Positions 38,244 through 45,116 of a stretch of DNA of 64,000 bases are shown one piece after another; position 1 is the stretch's first letter, and each line of letters starts with the position of its first letter. The stretch covers positions 2,046,001 through 2,110,000 of the forward strand of contig NZ_AP022582.1 of assembly GCF_010731595.1 (NCBI RefSeq). The letters run 5' to 3'. The notes beneath the pieces are model-generated. The model did no database searches. It worked only from the letters and a program-made list of their open reading frames with translations, and was not told the origin of the DNA. A program made the position numbers and the translations under genes. This stretch comes from Mycobacterium seoulense. GTDB taxonomy: Bacteria; Actinomycetota; Actinomycetes; Mycobacteriales; Mycobacteriaceae.

Positions 38244-39599
38244 TCACAGTCCGACCGCCCGCTCCATGTCTTTGAGCGACGATTCCAGATGGCCGAGCAC
38301 GCGCTGCAGGTGCGGCACGGCGCGGGGGCATCCGACAAGGCCGAAGTCGAGACTGTCGGCACTGGTGGCCAGCGTGATGTTGAGGGCCTGCCCATCCACA
38401 GCGATCGACAACGGGTAGTTGCCGTCAAGGCGGGCGCCGTTGTAGTACAACGGATTCTGCACACCCGGGACGTTGGAAATACAGATGTTGAAGGGCGGCG
38501 GGGTCGCCGCGCCGAGGCCCGGAATCCCGCTGAAGGCCGCCGGCGCCAGCAAGGACACCCCCAGCGCCATCGCCTGAGCCCGCGGCAGCTGGGACAGCAC
38601 CTGCTTGTTGTCGCGCATCGACTCACGAATGGCGCGCAGGCGTTCTGCCGGGTCATCGAGATCGGTGGCCAGGTTGCACAGCACGCCCGAGACGACGTTC
38701 CCGCCGTCGGTGTCGCGCTCGGTGCGCAGGTTCACCGGAACCAGCGCGGTCAGCGGCTTGTCCGGCAGCGCGCTGTGGTCGGTGAGGTAGGCGCGCAGCG
38801 CGCCGGCGCACATGGCCAGAACGACATCGTTGACCGTCACCCCCGCGGCGTTCTTGACGCCCTTGATCCGTTCCAGCGGCCAGGACTGCGCCGCGCAACG
38901 CCGCGCCCCGCCGATCGGGACGTTCAGCATCGTGCGCGGAGCCCGGAACGGCAGGGTCATGTGCTGCTCGAGCAGCGCGGCGCGGGTGAGCGAGAGCGTT
39001 CCCGGGGCAAAGCCCGCCACGGCTCCGATGGCGCCCGCCAGCGTTGCACGGCGGCTGCGGCGCGCCCGCTGTCGGCCCTGCCGCGGCGGCGTTGCCCACG
39101 GGACCCGGATCTCGGTGTCCTGCGGGTCGGAACTCAACGCGCCCTGCAGCATTCGCAGTGCGGACACACCGTCGACGATCGCGTGATGCATCTTGGTGTA
39201 GACGGCGAACCGTCCATCGCCCAACCCCTCGATGAGATGCGTTTCCCACAGCGGGCGATGCCGATCGAGCAGGGTGCCGTGCAGCCGCGACGTCAAGTCG
39301 AGTAGCTCACGAACCCGACCGGGTGCGGGCAGCGCCGAGCGCCGTACGTGGTAGCTGAGGTCGGCGTCGTCGTCGACGGTCCACAACGCGTTGTTGAAGC
39401 CGCCGAGCGTCTTCGCCGGACGCTTCCGGAAGGCGGGCGCGACGTCGCGGCTCGCCATCATCGCCTGGTAAATGTCGCGGACGAACTCCGGTCCGGCCCC
39501 CTGTGGAGGTGTGAACAGCTGCAGGCCGCCGACGTGCATGGGATGCTCGCGCGACTCGGCCACCAAGCACAAGGCGTCGATCGGTGCGGTGAATTTCAT
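38244..39599 (-). CDS. wax ester synthase / diacylglycerol acyltransferase (WS/DGAT)
   Basis: 451 residues, typical of mycobacterial Tgs proteins that make triacylglycerol or wax ester from acyl-CoA. The catalytic HHxxxDG motif is KMHHAIVDGVSALRML (His pair near 137). Other conserved blocks are the N-terminal PIDALCLVAESREHPMHVGG, GVTVNDVVLAMCAGALR and ISNVPGVQNPLYYNGA. GAAGGG precedes ATG 39599. Operator B lies 130 bp upstream. It is convergent with the AraC gene, with 43 bp between stops. Confidence 0.95.
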   Translation of the reverse strand: MKFTAPIDALCLVAESREHPMHVGGLQLFTPPQGAGPEFVRDIYQAMMASRDVAPAFRKRPAKTLGGFNNALWTVDDDADLSYHVRRSALPAPGRVRELLDLTSRLHGTLLDRHRPLWETHLIEGLGDGRFAVYTKMHHAIVDGVSALRMLQGALSSDPQDTEIRVPWATPPRQGRQRARRSRRATLAGAIGAVAGFAPGTLSLTRAALLEQHMTLPFRAPRTMLNVPIGGARRCAAQSWPLERIKGVKNAAGVTVNDVVLAMCAGALRAYLTDHSALPDKPLTALVPVNLRTERDTDGGNVVSGVLCNLATDLDDPAERLRAIRESMRDNKQVLSQLPRAQAMALGVSLLAPAAFSGIPGLGAATPPPFNICISNVPGVQNPLYYNGARLDGNYPLSIAVDGQALNITLATSADSLDFGLVGCPRAVPHLQRVLGHLESSLKDMERAVGL

Positions 39600-39729
39600 G
39601 ACGACCCTTCGGTTTTGATAGATGATCGGCCAGCGGATGATAGGCAGCGCTCACTCATCGCCGCCACCGGTGGGCTGGCGGGTCGATGTTCCGCTGCACC
39701 CACTGTGCGTCACCGGCCATCCGGCCGTA

Positions 39730-39766
39730 TTGACCGAAAACGACATTTTGTTGGCATTTCAAGACA
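39730..39766 (+). promoter_or_regulatory. operator B upstream of the WS/DGAT gene
   Basis: TTGACCGAAAACGACA, 5 bp, TTGGCATTTCAAGACA. It is 130 bp before the DGAT start. The rest of the 39600-39963 gap has the hairpin at 39810 and otherwise nothing I can call. Confidence 0.75.
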
Positions 39767-39809
39767 GGCAGGAGCGTTACGCCTCTGGGGCCGCGCCCTG
39801 ATACCCTTC

Positions 39810-39842
39810 CGGCTCCGGCTGGTTTCATCCCCGCCGGAGCCG
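39810..39842 (-). terminator. terminator-like hairpin after the alpha/beta hydrolase gene
   Basis: Perfect 10-bp inverted repeat CGGCTCCGGC / GCCGGAGCCG, 13-base loop, about 120 bp downstream of the hydrolase stop on the minus strand and before operator B. Confidence 0.45.
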
Positions 39843-39963
39843 TCGGTTGATCCACGCCGCACAGCCGGATCCCGGAGAGTGCCGTGATAGCGAATACCGC
39901 GACGCGCCAGCCCACGCCGCCCCAGGCGGGTATGACGGTCGGGGCCCGGCCGCTGGCAAGTTG

Positions 39964-40893
39964 TCAGATGCGGGCGAGGAAGTTGCGAAGCCGTTCGAGC
40001 AGGATGTCGGGGCGCTGTTCGGCGAACCAGTGGCCCACCCCGTCGACCAGTTCCACGTCGAAGTCGCGGACCTGCGCCTGGTATCCGCGCAGCAGCGTGG
40101 GAGTGAGCACCGGGTCGTCGGTACCGTGTAGCCAGCGGACGGGAACCTCCACGCGGGCATCGGCGTATCGACCGGCAACCCACGGCAAGAACTCCCGCGT
40201 CAAAAAGGTGCGGTACCAACGCGATCCGGCGACAGCGTGGCCGGGTTCCCGCATGCGCCGCGCGTACAGCCAGAAATCGTCCCCGGGCATCGAAAAGCCG
40301 CCTCCCACCCACGAACTCAGCAGTCGCAGGAACCGGCCCTTGGGGTCGGCAATGACGCGTGGACCCACCAGCGGCAGTGCGATGGGAAGCTGATACCAGA
40401 ACCGCCACAGGTGGCGCAGCGTCGCCAGATCGGGTTTTAGCCAGGGCGCGACGGTGTTGACCCCGAAGTAACCCCTCACCATTTCGGGGTGGCGCAGCAT
40501 CATGATGAAGGAGACCGGTCCGCCCCAGTCGTGGGCGACGAGGGCTACCGGCTCGGCGCCCAGCCGGTCGAGCACGGCGGCCAGGTCGTCGGCCATGCCG
40601 ACCTTGCCGTACCGGGACGCCGGTGCTGAACTCCAGCCGGCGCCACGCAGATCCGGGCAGAGCACCCGGTACCCGTCGGCCGCCAGAGGCCCGATGAGCT
40701 CGCGCCACTCCCACCAATTCTGCGGGAAGCCGTGCACCAGCATCACCGGCGGCCCGTCGGCCGGTCCCGTTTCGGCCACGTGGATTCTGACGCCGCCGCC
40801 CACGTCCACAAACCGGTGGCTCACCCCGTCGAGTCGCGGCATTGACATCGTCGCGACGTCGAAACTCCCGGCGGGAATTGATTCGCTTGTCAT
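39964..40893 (-). CDS. alpha/beta hydrolase, epoxide-hydrolase/dehalogenase type
   Basis: 309 residues. Oxyanion motif MLVHGFPQNWWEW, PDLRGAGWSSAP, the nucleophile aspartate in LVAHDWGGPVSFIMML, and the catalytic histidine in VDGVGHWFAEQRPD place it with soluble epoxide hydrolases and haloalkane dehalogenases; an aspartate rather than serine nucleophile excludes a simple esterase. Start is ATG 40893, with Met16 an alternative. Operator C lies 66 bp upstream. In the proposed regulon it would act on epoxide or related intermediates; substrate unknown. Confidence 0.88.
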   Translation of the reverse strand: MTSESIPAGSFDVATMSMPRLDGVSHRFVDVGGGVRIHVAETGPADGPPVMLVHGFPQNWWEWRELIGPLAADGYRVLCPDLRGAGWSSAPASRYGKVGMADDLAAVLDRLGAEPVALVAHDWGGPVSFIMMLRHPEMVRGYFGVNTVAPWLKPDLATLRHLWRFWYQLPIALPLVGPRVIADPKGRFLRLLSSWVGGGFSMPGDDFWLYARRMREPGHAVAGSRWYRTFLTREFLPWVAGRYADARVEVPVRWLHGTDDPVLTPTLLRGYQAQVRDFDVELVDGVGHWFAEQRPDILLERLRNFLARI

Positions 40894-40959
40894 GGTCTCA
40901 CCTGTCGCTCACGAACCTCTCGTTAAGACACAGCGTGCGCCGGTGACCCCGAGGGAATC

Positions 40960-40996
40960 TTGACAGATCGGGACTGATATTTGACTTTTCGAGACG
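40960..40996 (+). promoter_or_regulatory. operator C upstream of the alpha/beta hydrolase gene
   Basis: TTGACAGATCGGGACT, 5 bp, TTGACTTTTCGAGACG. It is 66 bp before the hydrolase start and 17 bp from the end of an arylsulfatase remnant. Confidence 0.75.
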
Positions 40997-41012
40997 CAGC
41001 CCCCGTGCGGTG

Positions 41013-41282
41013 CTACTGCTTGACCATCGCGGCGTGGATAAGGTCCTCGGGCTTGATCAGGTGGTCGTGGCTGTCGTCGCCGATCGCGAGCTGCACCCAG
41101 GCGATGTCGCCGCTGAAACCGTTTCCGGCGGGGCCATAGTCCCGCGACGCCGGGGAGCCGGTGTCGGCGCCCACATCGCAGGCCCCGTCGGCCGAATAGG
41201 CCATCGGGATGGTGATCTCGACACGCCCGCTGCCGACGGGCTCGCCGTCGTAATTGAGGGTGACGGCGCCGGGACCGGACTG
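41013..41282 (-). pseudogene. arylsulfatase, C-terminal remnant
   Basis: About 89 codons that read as the C-terminal end of an arylsulfatase: VTLNYDGEPVGSGRVEITIP, then MAYSADGACDVGADTGSP and a lysine-glutamine end at TAG 41013-41015. The catalytic sulfatase domain is absent. Homology stops abruptly at 41282, where a plus-strand membrane-protein remnant begins. No start or promoter is associated, so it is a gene fragment left by rearrangement. Confidence 0.7.
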
Positions 41283-41450
41283 ATGCCCCGGTGGCTGGCA
41301 GTCACGAGCTACGTGGCCGCTGTGGCCGTGTTGGCCCTCACCGAGGTGAGCATGTGGGTGACGTTGGTCTTCCCCGCATGGGTGCTGCTCGTCAGTGGCT
41401 TGATCTTCGCCCGCTCACAACGCATCGACGAGCTAGCAGTCCAGGCTTGA
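41283..41450 (+). pseudogene. membrane-protein C-terminal remnant
   Basis: 55 codons encoding two hydrophobic helices (WLAVTSYVAAVAVLALTEVS and VTLVFPAWVLLVSGLIFARS) and a short polar tail. It looks like the last helices of a larger membrane protein. It abuts the arylsulfatase remnant tail-to-head at 41282/41283, so the upstream part is lost. The in-frame extension upstream (from 41010) is antisense to the arylsulfatase piece and not real. Could be a tiny intact protein, which seems less likely. Confidence 0.5.
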
Positions 41451-41483
41451 CGAAGCGAACCCGTTTCAAGCCAATGAATTTCG

Positions 41484-42308
41484 CTAGCCGCGGGTCATGA
41501 CCTTCGGAAGGACGCGGGCCAGGGGCTGCACCAGTCGAGGCGAAATCCTATGCAGCACATAGGGTGCCAGCACGTGCGTCCGCGGCGTGGCGACGATCAG
41601 CCGTGGGCGCGCGATCGCGTCGAGCACCGCGGCGGCGACGGTGTCCGGTGACGCGCCGTGCTTGTCGTAGAACGCCGCGATCTTCGCCTGTTCGGTGCTG
41701 AGGTCGCCGCGCATGGTCCCTTCCCGGACGATCGGAGTGTTGATGATGCCCGGGCACAGCGCGACGACGCGGATGCCGCGCGGCCGCAACTCGGCATTGA
41801 GGGCTTCACTCATCCCGACGACTCCGAACTTGGACGCGCAGTAGGGCGCCATCCGCGCGATGGGGTGCAGCCCCGCCTCGGACGCCGTGTTGATCACGGT
41901 GGCAGGGTGGCCTTGCTCGAGCATTCGAGGGACGAATGCCTGCACGCCGTAGGCGACGCCGAGCAGGTTGACCCCGATGACGCGCTGCCAGTCCTCGACG
42001 GTGGTGGCGTCGATGTCCGCTCCGTGGCCGATGCCGGCGTTGTTGTGCAGGATGTCGACACGCCCGTCCTGGTCGAAGACGGCCTTGGCCAATGCCTCGA
42101 CCTCTTCCGGGTGGCTCACGTCGATCGCATGATCGACTGCGCCGCCACCTATTTCACCAGCCACGGCGGCGGCCGCGTCGGCATTGATGTCGGCGACGTG
42201 GACTTTGGCCCCATGCCGGGCCAGCAGGCGCGCGGTCGCCGCACCGATCCCCGATCCCGCGCCGGTGACGACGGCGATCTTGCCGGTGAGGTTGATGTTC
42301 TTTGCCAT
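41484..42308 (-). CDS. SDR-family oxidoreductase
   Basis: 274 residues of a classical short-chain dehydrogenase. Cofactor motif VVTGAGSGIGAATARLL near the N-terminus, aspartate in VHVADINAD suggesting NAD(H), NNAG in ILHNNAGIGHGA, the catalytic serine in INTASEAGL and YxxxK in YCASKFGVVG. The C-terminal PYVLHRISPRLVQPLARVLPK extension is common in mycobacterial SDRs near lipases and monooxygenases. GGAAGGAAG precedes ATG 42308; operator D is 71 bp upstream. The frame upstream belongs to an epoxide hydrolase fragment, not this gene. Confidence 0.93.
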   Translation of the reverse strand: MAKNINLTGKIAVVTGAGSGIGAATARLLARHGAKVHVADINADAAAAVAGEIGGGAVDHAIDVSHPEEVEALAKAVFDQDGRVDILHNNAGIGHGADIDATTVEDWQRVIGVNLLGVAYGVQAFVPRMLEQGHPATVINTASEAGLHPIARMAPYCASKFGVVGMSEALNAELRPRGIRVVALCPGIINTPIVREGTMRGDLSTEQAKIAAFYDKHGASPDTVAAAVLDAIARPRLIVATPRTHVLAPYVLHRISPRLVQPLARVLPKVMTRG

Positions 42309-42379
42309 GGTGCTTCCTTCCAGACACGTCGATTCATGTGGCGTGACGCCAACACTGACGCGCAACCGGGCCTGGAGTC

Positions 42380-42416
42380 TTGATGAATCAGGACAGGTTT
42401 TTGACAATTCGGCACA
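42380..42416 (+). promoter_or_regulatory. operator D upstream of the SDR gene
   Basis: TTGATGAATCAGGACA, 5 bp, TTGACAATTCGGCACA. It is 71 bp before the SDR start and 6 bp from the point where the epoxide hydrolase remnant breaks off. Confidence 0.75.
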
Positions 42417-42422
42417 GGCGAA

Positions 42423-42608
42423 CAGCGCGGCCTCACTTGAGCGCCAGTCGTATTCGTCGGCCCAATAGCCGGCCAGGTCGCGGGTGTATGCCAGCGGCAT
42501 GCCCTGGCTCCAGTCGTCCACGCATTCGGCTTCCGGCCAACGCGTGCGCCGCAGGCGCGAGCGCAGATCTTCCAGGACATCGTCGCAGACGTCGATGCGA
42601 AACGGCAT
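42423..42608 (-). pseudogene. epoxide hydrolase, N-terminal remnant
   Basis: ATG 42608 opens 62 codons nearly matching the start of the intact epoxide hydrolase at 34737-35873: [38 protein letters not shown] and WADEYDWRSSEAAL. Similarity, also clear in the DNA, ends at 42423, beyond which lies operator D of the SDR gene. The alpha/beta-hydrolase core is absent. The frame runs on by chance into the SDR gene, but there is no sign of a functional fusion. Confidence 0.8.
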
Positions 42609-42648
42609 CAGGGTTGCTCGTTCACGCCACTGAGACTGCCACACGGCA

Positions 42649-42768
42649 TCATGCATTCGGGATGAAGTCTCGCCAGGCGTAGCCGATGCCCGGTCGGCGC
42701 CGGCTGCCCTCGACGCCGGCGAAGCCATTCTTGCGGCCCAGCGCGTGAACCATGAACGTCCACGTCAC
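42649..42768 (-). pseudogene. unidentified C-terminal protein fragment
   Basis: 39 codons ending in a plausible conserved protein tail (GRRKNGF-like, here GRKNGFAGVEGSRRRPGIG, then YAWRDFIPNA). An in-frame stop lies just upstream of the GTG at 42768, so the body of the gene is missing. It sits between the epoxide hydrolase remnant and a secreted-protein gene. I do not recognise the family. It may be noncoding. Confidence 0.35.
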
Positions 42769-42777
42769 CGTTGACGG

Positions 42778-43341
42778 TCACGGTTGGCGGGTGGGCCCTG
42801 TGGGTCTGGGAGTGGCGGATGGGGCCGGTGGCGTGTCGGTGGGCGCGAGGATCGGGCCGTTGCTGGGGCCCGGTCGAGGCCCCGTCGGTTCGGGTGTCGC
42901 GCATCCCCATGGCACCGTGGCGCCCCAGTTCGTGATCGGTCCGGGATTTGCCTCGTCAACGGTCGTACCGCGGGCAAAGCCGTCGGCATTGATAAGGCCG
43001 GTGTAGTGACCGCGGGGTCCGCTGCCCCAGCGGATGGTGAAGTCGATGCGGGTGCGGTCGATGCCGCCGCTGACGGTGCCGGTCATTGCGGTTTTGCCCG
43101 ATGAGTCCAACGCACTCGCGCTGCCGCTGGCGCTTGGGCCGGTCGATCTGAATTGCACCGTAAAGCCGTTGGCTTGGCGCAGAGAGTAGTCACCGATGAA
43201 CTGAAACTGGTCACACGCCGGGGCGAGCGGCACCGGCGGCCACGCTCCCGCGAGAGCTGGGCCCGACAGGAGCGCTGCTGTACCGAGAGCCGTTGCGGCA
43301 CCGAGCAAGCCAGGCTTGCTCGCGATGCTGACATGCGACAT
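42778..43341 (-). CDS. secreted hypothetical protein with proline-rich tail
   Basis: 187 residues. Signal peptide with LLGAATALGTAALLSGPALAGA, then a compact ~110-residue domain (CDQFQFIGDYSLRQANGFTV, then IDFTIRWGSGPRGHYTGLI) with two cysteines likely bridged, and a Pro/Thr-rich tail. The layout matches small exported mycobacterial proteins of unknown function. It lies 55 bp after the next secreted-protein gene on the same strand, so the two are probably one unit. Confidence 0.75.
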   Translation of the reverse strand: MSHVSIASKPGLLGAATALGTAALLSGPALAGAWPPVPLAPACDQFQFIGDYSLRQANGFTVQFRSTGPSASGSASALDSSGKTAMTGTVSGGIDRTRIDFTIRWGSGPRGHYTGLINADGFARGTTVDEANPGPITNWGATVPWGCATPEPTGPRPGPSNGPILAPTDTPPAPSATPRPTGPTRQP

Positions 43342-43396
43342 CGGAACTCCTTGCTTAGGCCGGCGAACCGGTACGGTCCGGTTCGGCGCTGCCTGG

Positions 43397-44248
43397 TTAG
43401 AACGTCACATTCGTTTCGGCGTGGCCAATCTCCTGAGACTGCTTGCCGCTGGCGTCGTGGCACGAGACCACGACGTGATAACTGGTTCCGGTGTTGAAAC
43501 CACTGAAGGTCTGATTCGTACTCCCGTTCGGATCAACCGTGAAGTCACGGTGAGTATTGAAAGGGGTCGAGTCATAGGTGCACTTGGCGGTGAGGGCCGA
43601 CGAGTTCGAAATCGTGGCCGTGATGCTGCCCAAATGCGGAGGACCGAACGACAACTGGATCGCGTTGGTCACCGGCGCCGCCGCCGGAGGCGGATTGGGA
43701 TTGGGAGTCTTGGAGCAATCCGAGCCCGCCGGCAGGTAATACCCGCCCCCGTTACTGCAATGGACGCGCTCGTTTGAGTTTGGCGCCGGGGCCGGCGCCG
43801 GAGCCGGTGCGGCTGGTTGGCCGAGTGCGATGCCCACGTCGTCGAATGAATCGTTTACCCGGTAGAAGCCCACGCCGAAGTCTTTGTACTTGCAGTCCTT
43901 GATTGCGCCGCTGGCCTGGCCCATGACGCCGTTGATCGCCTGGGACGCAGGGTCGCCCGTCATATTGAATCGCGTGACGCTGCCGTTATAGTTCCCGGCG
44001 GGAGGGACCCCCGGCAAGTGATTACCTACGGCGGCTTGCGCCTCGCCTTCCAGCGCAATGCTGTAGTTCAGTGGCCCGCAAACTGATTGTGCACGTGCGC
44101 CGTTGACGGCGCCGCGGACGTTGTCGAGCGGATCGGCGTGCGCGGTCGGCATCGCCATTGTCGCCGAGGCGCATCCGACGGCACAGGCCGCCAGCACATA
44201 TCCAACGGACCGTGCTTTCTGACCGACATTGCTCGACTGCTTGGTCAT
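43397..44248 (-). CDS. secreted hypothetical protein, two-domain
   Basis: 283 residues. Signal peptide (SVGYVLAACAVGCASATMAMPTAHA) then a first domain with CGPLNYSIALEGEAQAAVGN and DCKYKDFGVGFYR, similar to small CAP-like or heme-binding-like exported mycobacterial proteins. A Pro/Ala linker (PAAPAPAPAPAP) leads to a C-terminal beta-rich domain with LGSITATISNSSALTAKCTYDS and YHVVVSCHDASGK, resembling an Ig-like fold. ATG 44248. Function unknown; cell-wall or extracellular location is inferred. The 44249-44488 gap has no gene I can support. Confidence 0.75.
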   Translation of the reverse strand: MTKQSSNVGQKARSVGYVLAACAVGCASATMAMPTAHADPLDNVRGAVNGARAQSVCGPLNYSIALEGEAQAAVGNHLPGVPPAGNYNGSVTRFNMTGDPASQAINGVMGQASGAIKDCKYKDFGVGFYRVNDSFDDVGIALGQPAAPAPAPAPAPNSNERVHCSNGGGYYLPAGSDCSKTPNPNPPPAAAPVTNAIQLSFGPPHLGSITATISNSSALTAKCTYDSTPFNTHRDFTVDPNGSTNQTFSGFNTGTSYHVVVSCHDASGKQSQEIGHAETNVTF

Positions 44249-44488
44249 CTGCTCTCTCCATGGTTGACGGCTTCCACGCGGCGGCGCTCTGCTCGATCGC
44301 GTGCTTCACGTCCGCAGCCGCGCCGAACCGGATGTGGCCTTCTCGCCGCCCCCAAAGCCCAGCTCAGCTGCGAGTTCGATGCTATGACGTTGCGCGCGAC
44401 GCAGAAATCAGGGATTTCCCTTATCTTTTCGCCATTGGCGGTGCCGTGACCAGCGTTGACGTGCGCGCCGACATGGTGGGTGGCGCGT

Positions 44489-44818
44489 TCAATCGTTTGT
44501 TGGCAGGGTCCTGTCGTCGCGGCGGTAGGTGCCGCGAACGCGGTCTTCGACGGCGGGGTTGAGCTGCTGCGGCGCCATTCCCGCGTGTCGGCAGACCTGC
44601 TCAACGGTGTCCGCGGAGTCCGCCTCGAAAATCCCGAAAATCCATTCGCCGGCAGGAACCGCCATCGTCATCACGCGTCGCACCGACGCGCCGTCGGCCG
44701 ACACCGACTGCGACGATTCGTCGAGCCTGGCGGCGATGCGGTCAATCTCGTCTTGGTTGAGCTCGCCGCGGTACCACTCCGCTAGGAAGAACCGCGTGCC
44801 GTGCGCGCGACCGCTCAT
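44489..44818 (-). CDS. DUF4242-like small protein
   Basis: 109 residues from ATG 44818. The core GTRFFLAEWYRGELNQDEI, VRRVMTMAVPAGEWIFGIFEAD and DTVEQVCRHAGMAPQQL corresponds to the small alpha/beta family often annotated DUF4242 or nickel-binding. No ligand residues can be assigned with confidence. It is divergent from the LuxR gene, 298 bp away. No function is proposed. The intergenic stretch 44819-45116 shows nothing clear. Confidence 0.65.
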   Translation of the reverse strand: MSGRAHGTRFFLAEWYRGELNQDEIDRIAARLDESSQSVSADGASVRRVMTMAVPAGEWIFGIFEADSADTVEQVCRHAGMAPQQLNPAVEDRVRGTYRRDDRTLPTND

Positions 44819-45116
44819 CGCCGAGACGCTACGTGTCGATAACCGCGGCGTCATCAGGGATTCCCCTTATTTCCCAAATCATTAGCCGACTACTCACGTC
44901 AGCAACCGACGACGCGTGTCGGAATCGGGCAACGAAGCTGGTTCAGCGCACGAACGTAGTCCGTTCGCACAGGCAGCGCCATCAACCCGGGCGCACCTCA
45001 ACCAGGCAATCTGCAGCCATTGCGCAGGCAATTGCCAGCCCTTAGGCTGGGTAATCGCTGGCGGCCGCACGAGTGAATGCGCGAATCCCCGATGTCATCG
45101 ACAAGTCGCACCGACG

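Noticed and set aside
38163..39305. 380-residue plus-strand frame opposite the WS/DGAT gene
   Set aside because: Overlaps a clear acyltransferase gene on the other strand and reads as low-complexity Arg/Gly/Gln.
39655..39915. 86-residue minus-strand frame between the WS/DGAT and alpha/beta hydrolase genes
   Set aside because: It covers operator B and the hairpin at 39810, has no ribosome site and no recognisable motif.
41484..42728. Single 414-residue fusion of epoxide hydrolase N-terminus and SDR
   Set aside because: The SDR has its own start, ribosome site and operator D; the hydrolase part is a truncated remnant joined by a chance open frame.
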